A DNA stretch of 64,000 bases from Spiroplasma tabanidicola. Its GTDB lineage: Bacteria > Bacillota_I > Bacilli_A > Mycoplasmatales > Mycoplasmataceae. This document shows, piece after piece, positions 56,320 through 64,000 of this stretch. The position numbers and the translations under genes are program-made. Where the stretch lies: positions 744,001 to 808,000 of the forward strand of contig NZ_CP046276.1 of NCBI RefSeq assembly GCF_009730595.1, read 5' to 3'. The number at the start of each line of letters is the position of its first letter. The first letter of the stretch is position 1. The notes under the pieces are model-generated. The model was not told where the DNA came from. It ran no database searches and saw nothing but the letters and a program-made list of their open reading frames with translations.

Positions 56320-57531
56320 GTTATAAATTGGAAAATTATCACATAAAGTTTTAACTTCTTTTTTTAATGATTCTAGATCTTTATTATTTAATGCATCAAC
56401 TATTATACGACCAACTTGTTCAAATTCTTTTTCTTTGAACCCTCTTGTGGTCATAGCAGCAGTTCCTAATCTTAAACCAGAAGTATTAACTGATGATTCA
56501 GTATCAAAAGGGAGTAATTCTTTATTACATACAATTCCAATTGACTCTAAAATTGCTTCTGCTTTTTTTCCTGTTATATTAAAAGCAGTTTTTACTTCAA
56601 TATTTAATAAGTGATTGTCTGTTCCATTTGTTAAGACAAAAATATTATTATCCATTAAAACTTTACATAATGCTTTAGAATTTTTAACTACTTGATTTGC
56701 ATATTCTAAAAAACTTGGATCACTTGCTTCAATTAAAGCTTGAGTTTTTCCTGCAATTAAATGTTCTAAAGGTCCACCTTGAACTCCTGGAAATACTGCA
56801 CTATCAACTTTTTTTGCAAATTTTTGCTTACAAAAAATCATTCCTCCTCTTGCTCCCCTTAAAGTTTTATGAGTTGTTGTTGTAACAACATCAGCAATTG
56901 GACAAGGATTTGAATGTGCTCTTCCAGCAACCAATCCTGCAATATGAGCCATATCTACCATTAAATATGCCCCAACTTCATCTGCTATTTCTCTAAATTT
57001 ATTAAAATCTATTTCTCTTGAATAAGCACTTGCTCCAGCTAAAATCATATTTGGTTTAAATTCTAACGCTTTATTTCTAACTTCTTCAAAATCAATATAA
57101 TAAGTATCTTTATTTACTCCATAAAAAGCAAATTCATATACTTCTCCTGAAAAGTTTAAGTCAAACCCATGAGACAAGTGTCCTCCAGCTCTTAAATCCA
57201 TTGCTAAAACTTTATCACCTGGTTTTAAAAATGCTTTATAAGCAGCTGCATTTGCTTGACTTCCTGAATGTGGTTGAATATTAACATGTTCTGCATCGAA
57301 TAATTTTTTTGCAACATCAATTCCTAATTGTTCAACTTTATCAACATTTAAACAACCACCATAATATCTTCTTCCAGGATATCCTTCTGCATATTTATTT
57401 GTAAAAATTGATCCATTTGCAATTAATACAGCTTCTGAAACATAGTTTTCACTAGCTATTAATTCTATATGATCTTGTTGTCTTTTCATTTCTGCATTTA
57501 ATGATTCTCTTATAATTTCATTTAATTTCAT
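56305..57531 (-). CDS. glyA: Serine hydroxymethyltransferase (408 aa)
   Basis: Interconverts serine and glycine and loads one-carbon units on tetrahydrofolate. The PLP lysine is Lys222 in VVTTTTHKTLRGARGG; IELIASENYVSE, YAEGYPGRRYYGG, QPHSGSQANAA and MVDMAHIAGLVAGRAH are all intact. Start at MKLNEIIRES because GGAG lies 7 bases before it; an upstream ATG nine codons earlier lacks a ribosome-binding site. No UGA codon. A terminator separates it from scrB. Confidence 0.97.
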   Translation of the reverse strand: MKLNEIIRESLNAEMKRQQDHIELIASENYVSEAVLIANGSIFTNKYAEGYPGRRYYGGCLNVDKVEQLGIDVAKKLFDAEHVNIQPHSGSQANAAAYKAFLKPGDKVLAMDLRAGGHLSHGFDLNFSGEVYEFAFYGVNKDTYYIDFEEVRNKALEFKPNMILAGASAYSREIDFNKFREIADEVGAYLMVDMAHIAGLVAGRAHSNPCPIADVVTTTTHKTLRGARGGMIFCKQKFAKKVDSAVFPGVQGGPLEHLIAGKTQALIEASDPSFLEYANQVVKNSKALCKVLMDNNIFVLTNGTDNHLLNIEVKTAFNITGKKAEAILESIGIVCNKELLPFDTESSVNTSGLRLGTAAMTTRGFKEKEFEQVGRIIVDALNNKDLESLKKEVKTLCDNFPIYNNIKY

Positions 57532-57562
57532 ATTTTCTCCTATTAATATAAAAATCATAACA

Positions 57563-57603
57563 TTTTATAAAAAAAATAAAATGTTATTTCAAATTAACAT
57601 TTT
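57563..57603 (-). terminator. Terminator of the sucrose operon
   Basis: AAAATGTTA (57578-57586) and TAACATTTT (57595-57603) pair; ATTTTTTTTA follows on the minus strand, just past the scrB stop. Confidence 0.8.
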
Positions 57604-57611
57604 ATTTATTG

Positions 57612-59063
57612 TTATTTATATATAATAGGTTTAATATCTGATACTTCAAGATCTTGCTCATTAGAAAATTCAATTCTATTAAAGTTTTTAACAAAAAATC
57701 TTGATGTAAATACTGTTTTATAATCATCTGCAAATAATTCAATAGATGAAGAATCAATAAACATTTCTATAACTTGAGATTTATTTTTAACTTTTCTTTT
57801 AGCATATCTAGTTGTTTCAAAATCTCAACTTACTTGTGAAGTTTGTTTAGATCTATCCATAATAATCTCATCATCATTAAATATAACTACTAAATACTCA
57901 TTTTCATCATTTATAATTTTAAATTCTGTATTGCCTTCTAAATTAAATTTAATGTGTTTTGCTTTGTTTATATTTACTATATTTGTTTTTATATTTTTTT
58001 TATTAAACAAAGTATTTTTGCTAAATTCTTCATATGGTTTTTGAACTAATAAATCATTTTCAATAGTCATTTCTCTAGGAATAGTCAACATTGAGTGTCA
58101 TGAGTACTCGTCTGTTGGATATTGAACATCACAAATACCAAATCATCCATAAACTACAAGTTTGTTATTTGCTCAATAAGTTTGAGGAGCGTATCAATCA
58201 TAACCATAATCCATTGTAATTAATGGGAACTTTTCATTTAGTTCTTTTGCTTCTACATCAAATTTATCTAAAATAGTATAAACAACATTTCTAGAACCAT
58301 TTAATTCATACTTATTGTTTTTATCAAAATATCCTTCAGCTGAAATGAAAAATAAATACTTATCATTTATAACATCAAGATTAGGACATTCTCACATATA
58401 TCCATATGTGTTATCTTTTAGACTTGGTTTTAAAATAGTTTTATACTCAAATTTGTCATAATCTTTCATTTCATAAATAGCCAAACCACCTTGGTCATCA
58501 TCTTTTGTTCTAACTCCAAAAATCATATATTTTTTACCATTATGATCAAAAATTTTAGGATCTCTAGCATGAGGTGTAAATTTTTCACTATCTCAAGGAA
58601 CAGCTATTCTCTTGTTAATAATTTTTCCATCTTCAAAGTCAGCTACTAACTGAACTTCTTCTGTCATATTTCCTTTTCCATCTTCCATATTACCTGTGTA
58701 ATAAATTTTTACAGTATCTCCAAAATCATAAGCACTTCCTGAAAAAGCACCAAATAATTCTTTTTCATGATCTGGTGTAACTGATACACCTTTATCTTCA
58801 TAATCTACAAAATTTTTTGTTGTTACATATCTTCAATGTTTAAAACCATGGTATGGTTCAACTGGAGATCATTGATAATGAATATGATGAACTCCATCTT
58901 TAAATAATAATCCATTTGGGTCATTTACCAATCCATTTGGTGATGCAATATGATAAGTTGGTCTATAGTAAATATCTTTTTTTACAAGTTCATTTGCTTG
59001 ATCATAATATTTTTTATCAATATCAAATCATTTTTTTCATTGTATTTCTTTTATTCTTTTCAT
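57612..59063 (-). CDS. scrB: Sucrose-6-phosphate hydrolase, GH32 (483 aa)
   Basis: Splits sucrose-6-phosphate to glucose-6-phosphate and fructose. The five-blade GH32 domain has the nucleophile Asp48 in SPNGLVNDPNGLL, the transition-state Asp in PHARDPKIF, and the acid Glu in YMWECPNLD. A C-terminal beta-sandwich begins near residue 350 (EMTIENDLLVQKP) and ends with FIDSSSIELFADD. UGA is Trp at many sites. It starts 6 bases after the PTS gene, whose product supplies its substrate. Confidence 0.95.
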
Positions 59064-59069
59064 TCTGAA

Positions 59070-60680
59070 TTAACCTTTACTTTCTACTTTTGTTTTTTTT
59101 ACTTCATTAGTTACTCCAGGAACAGGAGCAAAATCTCTTTCTAAAATAGACTTAGTCAATTTTTTAAAGTATTTAAGTCTTGATAATAAAATTGTTGCTA
59201 AGAATGTTGTACCTATTGTGACAATAATTGCTATAGCCATTCATAAGAATCCTGTACCCCCTCAAGTATTCATATCAAAACCAGGTCTTGTTGATGCTTG
59301 AGGAATTACTGTCAAGAATACTAGAAGTGAACATGGACCCATTGTTGTTAAAACTCCTGATGCAGTTGTAACAATTACTCCTGCTGTTGTTCCTATACTT
59401 ACAGCAATTACAGGGAATAAAAATCTTAATGCTACTCCAAATAATGCAGGTTCAGTTGAACCTCCTACAAAAGCAATCAAATATGCAGGTACTGCTGTTT
59501 TTTGTAACTCTTTATTTTTTTTATTCATTATAGCAAATGCCATAACACTAGTTGCAACCGATATATTTAATTGTGTAAACATTGGGTTTATTGAAGTTGC
59601 ATTATAAGTCATAAATTGTTGTAAAGCAACCACTACAAATATCTGAATAAATCCAGTCACCACTAGTCAAGGTAGTAACAATGCAAATAATGGATTAAAC
59701 ACAAATTTTGCAATATTGTGAGTTGTTGCTCATAATACAGCTATATTCATTCCATAAGTTATTAACATCCCTATTGGCGCCAATAATAATTGACCTATAA
59801 AAAATGCAATCAACATTACAGAAGGGATTCCAAATATCTCTTTTACAACACCAAATTTTATTTTTCTAACTAACCTTTCTAAATAAACTGCTGTAAAAGC
59901 AATCAATACCAATGGAAGTATTTGACCTTCATATGAGATTTTTCATGGATAACCACTTGCTAAATCTGAAAAAGATCAATTAACACTATCAGTTCCAACT
60001 TGACCATTTTGTCCTCAATCAAATAATGGTCTACCAGAATTCATAAAGTCATTTGTTGTAACCATGTCTTTTCCACAAAGCACAACCCCTAAAGAAATAC
60101 CAATAGCTTCACTACCTTTCATAAGTTTAAAAATAGATCATGGTATCAAAATACTAAATGATAATGCAAGTGCTTTTTGAAGAGATTTTAAAATACTTCC
60201 TAATGTTTTTGAAAACTCTCCTGTATCCTTTATTGTTGAACCATTAACTTCAATACCATTTATTATATTTTCTATTGTTGAAATAATCGATAAAGTAATT
60301 AAATAAGGAATAATAGGCATAACCAATAGTCCAATACCATCAGTTAAAGTTTTAAAAAAACTTTTTTTTGTAGTAAGTTTTACATCATAAAAATTAACTA
60401 CTCTTTTCAAAGAAACTCCTAGTGATGATAATAAATCTTTATTAAATTGCTCAATATCTTTTTTAATTACAAGTTGAACTAAATTTTCATTTACAACAAC
60501 ACCATTGATTAATATATTTTCTTTTAGTGAATTGATTTTAACAATATCTATATTTTTAACTTTAATTCTGACTCTAGTTGCACAATGACTAACGTTTTCA
60601 ACATTTTCTGTATTACCTAAATCTTCTGCTATAGCAATAATATTAGTATCAATAGTATTTTTTTTACTAAAAATTTTCAT
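59070..60680 (-). CDS. scrA: Sucrose-type PTS permease, IIBC (536 aa)
   Basis: Imports sucrose as the 6-phosphate. The IIB domain is first, with phosphorylated Cys33 in VSHCATRVRIKV; the IIC domain follows with blocks GIGLLVMPIIPYL, GQILPLVLIAFTAVYLERL and FVGGSTEPALFGVALR of the glucoside/sucrose family. No IIA domain is fused. Sucrose is assigned because scrB follows directly; trehalose or beta-glucosides are alternatives from the sequence alone. Start at 60680, after AAAGGAAAT. The C-terminal tail is basic (KKTKVESKG). Confidence 0.88.
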
Positions 60681-60855
60681 TTTATTTCCTTTCATAGATA
60701 CATCATTAACATATCGATATAATTAAATCATAAATTTTATGTTTTTTTTAAAAAAAATGGAAAATTTACCAAAAAAATAAATTCATTTCCATTTGTATTA
60801 ATATATATTTAATTTAAATTAGAAAAATTTTTACTTAATTTAAGGAGATACAAAC
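60681..60855. promoter_or_regulatory. Divergent promoter region, sucrose operon / MBL gene
   Basis: It must hold two promoters facing outward. A perfect palindrome ATATCGATAT at 60711-60720, 31 bases before the scrA start, could bind a regulator. The -10 and -35 boxes are not certain on either side. Confidence 0.4.
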
Positions 60856-61515
60856 ATGGAAATAAAAGTATTTCAAAATGAGTTATTTAATAATGGTAAT
60901 TCTTATTTACTTATAAATGATAAAAAAGAAGCAATTTTAATTGATCTTGCAAATAAAGCAGATGAAATTTTAGAATATATTGAAAAAAATAATATCAATT
61001 TAACAACAATTTTAATAACTCATGGTCATTTCGATCATTTAGTAAGCATTGAAAAAGTTTTAACTAAGTTTAATAATTTAAAATTGTACATAGGAAAAGA
61101 AGATGAAGTTTGCTTATATGATCCTGAAATGAATGCTGGAGCAAGTAGAAATAATTTTTGAAAACTAGAAAATAAATATAAAAATACTATATTGATTGAT
61201 AAAAGTATTTCACTTAATATAAATGACTTTAATTTTGATATTTATCTTATGAAAGGACATACTCCTGGAACTGTATTTTATCATCTAGTTGATTTAAATT
61301 ATATGTTTTGTGGAGATACATTGTTTAAAGAAAAGATTGGATTTCATGGCAAAGAAATGAAAAGATGCAATGATGATATATTTAAAAAATCTATTCAATT
61401 TTTATACACAAATAAGTTTAAAGATACAACATTGTTTCCAGGTCATCATGAATCAAATATAAAAATATCAGAGATTAAAAAAATTAATATTATTGCAAAT
61501 GAATTTATAAAATAA
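60856..61515 (+). CDS. Metallo-beta-lactamase-fold hydrolase, glyoxalase II-like (219 aa)
   Basis: Zinc motif HGHFDH (His56, His58, Asp60, His61), then GHTPGTVF, FCGDTLF and FPGHHES supply the other ligands, the order in glyoxalase II and its relatives. The length matches YcbL-like short forms without the glyoxalase II C-terminal domain. It would hydrolyse a thioester such as S-lactoyl-glutathione or a bacillithiol-like analogue. AAGGAG precedes the ATG. It is divergent from scrA, with a terminator downstream. Confidence 0.92.
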
Positions 61516-61542
61516 AAATCTTGTACAAAAATATTTAAATAA

Positions 61543-61586
61543 TAAAAAAAGAAACCAAATATTATAAGATATTTTTTGTTTCTTTA
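61543..61586. terminator. Terminator between MBL and permease genes
   Basis: AAAGAAAC (61548-61555) and GTTTCTTT (61578-61585) form the outer stem with an AT-rich loop; T-runs on the minus strand suit the permease transcript. Confidence 0.65.
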
Positions 61587-61636
61587 AGGTTGTTTATTCT
61601 ATTTGTTAATTTTAGTTTTTATCTCTTTTTTATTTT

Positions 61637-62962
61637 CTAATTTTTTTGAATATGAAATTTTAAAAATCCAGCTGGAATAATCAAAATAACTATTAAAATC
61701 ATTACAATTGGTTTTCAAATATCTGCGGTTTTTATCCCCATAAGTAATAGCATAAACGATCCAACTAAGGTTAATATACAAGCTAAATATGAAAATGCAG
61801 CAAAAGTATAAAACAATCAATCTTTATATATTTTTTTATAATCTTTATCTTTAATTCTTAAATATATTACATTTGTTGTCATTAATGTTTTTAAAGCGCT
61901 TACCGCAAGAGAAAAGTATCCCAATAAATCTCTAATATCATTAAAAATGATATAAACAGTTGCTAACAACATTAAAAGTAACATTGAATTAAGTGGTTTA
62001 TCTGAAAGTTTTGAGTTTTTTAAAAAATGTTTAGATAAATCTTTTTCTTCTGCCATTTTTTTTACCAAAACTGTTTGATAAACTAAATAAGAATTGATAG
62101 CCCCTATAAATAAAACTATAGCGATTGAGTTGAATACCATTTTTGCTCATTTAGGAGTATTTGCAAAAACATTCAAGAATTTATTAGTTCCAATATTACT
62201 GATTGATAAGATTGCAACTGCATAAACTATATAAACTATTGCAACAATTATTACTCCTACAAAAATAACTCGTGGTGTAGTTTTTTCGGGGTTTTTTGTA
62301 TCTGCTGCTACATAAGTTGGAATTTCAGTTCCTGAATATGAAAACATAGTCATTGTAATTGCAGGAATTAAAAGTGATCCTCCAATATAAGCATCTTTTA
62401 AATTTTGCTTCATAGTATTAGAACTTAATAAATCATCGTTTACTCCATAAATTAAAGCTAGTATTAAAATAAACAAAATTGGTAAACTTTTAATAACAAG
62501 AAATACTATTTGACTATTATAACTAAAATTTCTAATAAATATTTGACTACCTCCAATAATAAATAATATAAAAATAGATATAAACTTTCATAAATATTCA
62601 TTATCGTATCCTGAAAATTCTTTAATAATATTTGTAATTGCCAGACTAGCTGTTGCTATTGCAACAGCTGATACAAATAACATTAAAACTCATCCTAATC
62701 AAAAAGCCATAACTTTTCAGTTTGCCCTTCTTAGTCAACTATATGCTGTTCCATTTTCTTTAAAAGAAATTGTTGGTTCTACCATTATAAATGTTTCAGG
62801 TAAAATTATAATTCCACCAATAATTCACGCAAATATCATTAACAAAGGATTGTTTTGACTTAAAGCAAATACACTTCCATAAGTTAAAATAATACTAGTT
62901 CCAATTGTTGCAGTTAAAGTCATTGCTAAAACTGTTCAAAAACCCATTTTTTTATTTTTCAT
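61637..62962 (-). CDS. APC-superfamily amino-acid permease (441 aa)
   Basis: Twelve hydrophobic segments. The N-terminus MKNKKMGFWTVLAMTLTATIGTSII has the TM1 break (GxxG-like ATIGTS) of APC transporters, and TM6 holds FSYSGTEIPTYVAADTKNPEKTTP. EPTISFKENGTAYSWL is TM3-proximal. The protein probably takes up an amino acid by proton symport or exchange; which one cannot be told. The ATG overlaps the 3' end of the upstream hydrolase by 11 bases, so translation is coupled. The stop is TAG at 61637-61639. Confidence 0.9.
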
Positions 62963-63986
62963 TGTTGAATTTCTCACTTTCTTTTGCAAAGTTTAAAGTT
63001 TTTAATAAATAATCATTATAATAATCACTTATCATATAAACATGTTCTGAACCTTCTGGTGTTCAAATTTCACTTTTTATATTAGTTTCAAATTTAATTT
63101 TTTTATTATACATATCTCAACTCATTTGATAATCAATAAATGTATCACCTTTTCCATGCACAAAAAATATTGGAATATTTTTATTTAAATTCATATGTTT
63201 TAATAAATTATATTTATTTTGATTTGTTTTTGTTAATTTACTAAACTTTTTAGTATATCCTAAACTAATTAGTCATCAAGGTTTTTTAAAATAATTATTT
63301 TGAATATAGTAGCGATACTGTAGTTTGATACTACTAAATCCACAATCTGAAATAACTCATTTAATTAAATCTTGATAACTTCCAAATTGAGAATATAAAA
63401 CTGAAGTAGATGCGCCCATACTATTTCCAATTAATCCAATTGATTCAATTTCATATTCATTTTTTAGATTAGCTATAATTTCATCAATAATTTCAACACA
63501 TGAATAACCAATATCTGTATATTTACCATAGCTTTTTCCATGAGCAAATGAATCAAATGTTAAAATGTTATAACCTTGTTTGTAAAAATGATGAACTAAT
63601 CTTAGTCCTAAAAATTTATCTTCTGTTCAACCATGTAATCCAAATACTCATTTTTTAGAGTTAGCAACAGTTGCCTTAATACAGCTAATATTTCCTTTTT
63701 TTGTTTTAATATCATATTCTAAAATCTCTTCTGATTTAAAAGAATCAAATTTTAAGTTCATTTTTTTAAGATCTCAGTAGTGATATTCTAAGGTGTTTGT
63801 TAACGTTGGTATTAATTGATAATATTTGTTGTCTCCTTTATACTTGCCATATCGAGGATAAGTATAACAAAAATTTTTAAAGCTATTAAAATGTTTTTTC
63901 GACTTAAAATAAATAATCGGAAATAAAATAACGGTCAAAATAATTGTTAATAAGTTATAAGTATATTTTTTCATTTTTTTTGACAT
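62952..63986 (-). CDS. Membrane-anchored alpha/beta hydrolase (344 aa)
   Basis: After a single N-terminal transmembrane helix (YNLLTIILTVILFPIIYF), an alpha/beta-hydrolase core follows: oxyanion block VFGLHGWTEDKF, DSFAHGKSYG, nucleophile elbow GLIGNSMGAS (Ser189), Asp in FFVHGKGDTF, and His in PEGSEHVYM. It would act as an esterase or lipase near the membrane. Start ATG at 63986 by default; the upstream region is cut by the window end and the ribosome-binding site is weak. Followed by the overlapping permease gene. UGA is Trp in several places. Confidence 0.85.
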
Positions 63987-64000
63987 ATCTTTATCTTTCT

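Noticed and set aside
61599-61820. Minus-strand 73-codon frame at the end of the permease
   Set aside because: Different frame from the permease, which continues through UGA to TAG at 61637 with two further good transmembrane helices.

Overview
This is a 64 kb chromosome segment from a very AT-rich wall-less bacterium of the Mollicutes. The main reason is the genetic code: UGA sits at conserved tryptophan positions in almost every recognisable enzyme, and many genes are open only if UGA is read as Trp (code 4). Gene content (pyruvate dehydrogenase, sugar PTS systems, lipoate ligase, an IS1202/ISNCY-type element, many short mollicute-only proteins) fits the Spiroplasma/Entomoplasma/Mesoplasma side of the class. 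I cannot fix the genus from this window. Most genes lie on the minus strand. I see no rRNA, tRNA, CRISPR array or intact prophage.

Layout, left to right. 1-6.4 kb: two linked surface or secreted proteins and a 623-aa protein with a charged 30-residue repeat. 6.5-8.4 kb, plus strand: FMN azoreductase, GMP reductase and a small Cys-rich protein. 8.4-12.6 kb: a P-loop ATPase paired with a SEC-C-motif protein, then an unknown protein with a coiled-coil tail. 12.7-16.1 kb: two tandem membrane-anchored HExxH metalloproteases. 16.2-23.2 kb: a small unknown gene, then lplA-pdhA-pdhB-pdhC-pdhD. 23.5-26.2 kb: two tandem PAP2 membrane phosphatases. 26.4-33.9 kb: aldo/keto reductase, an Abi-like HEPN protein, a GntR regulator, a fructokinase-like kinase, a six-TM protein, an S1-domain protein, a decayed alcohol dehydrogenase and a small tyrosine phosphatase. 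34-40.2 kb: DUF2130 nuclease-like protein, SDR, HAD phosphatase, two small Cys proteins and a glucose/GlcNAc PTS. 40.4-41.5 kb: a decayed IS3 transposase. 41.5-45.3 kb: a 1249-aa secreted protein with nine Ig-like repeats. 45.5-54.6 kb: a pyrimidine operon. 54.7-56.2 kb: a damaged IS1202/ISNCY element. 56.3-64 kb: glyA, sucrose hydrolase and PTS, an MBL hydrolase, an amino-acid permease and an alpha/beta hydrolase.

How the genes fit together. Sugars enter through two PTS systems. Sucrose-6-phosphate is split by the GH32 enzyme, and the fructose is probably phosphorylated by the kinase near 30 kb. Pyruvate is oxidised by a complex whose E2 and E3 both carry lipoyl domains, charged by the adjacent lipoate ligase. 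UMP is made de novo by PyrD-PyrB-PyrC-CarA-CarB-PyrF-PyrE; no pyrK or pyrR is seen. The pyr leader holds a 90-codon ORF that overlaps a terminator hairpin, resembling the enterobacterial pyrBI attenuator.

The two most interesting observations are the metalloprotease pair, in which a lethal-factor-like EFFAExF motif lies about 300 residues before HExxH instead of after it (an apparent circular permutation), and the pyr leader ORF/attenuator next to an IS end that carries an outward TTGACA box.
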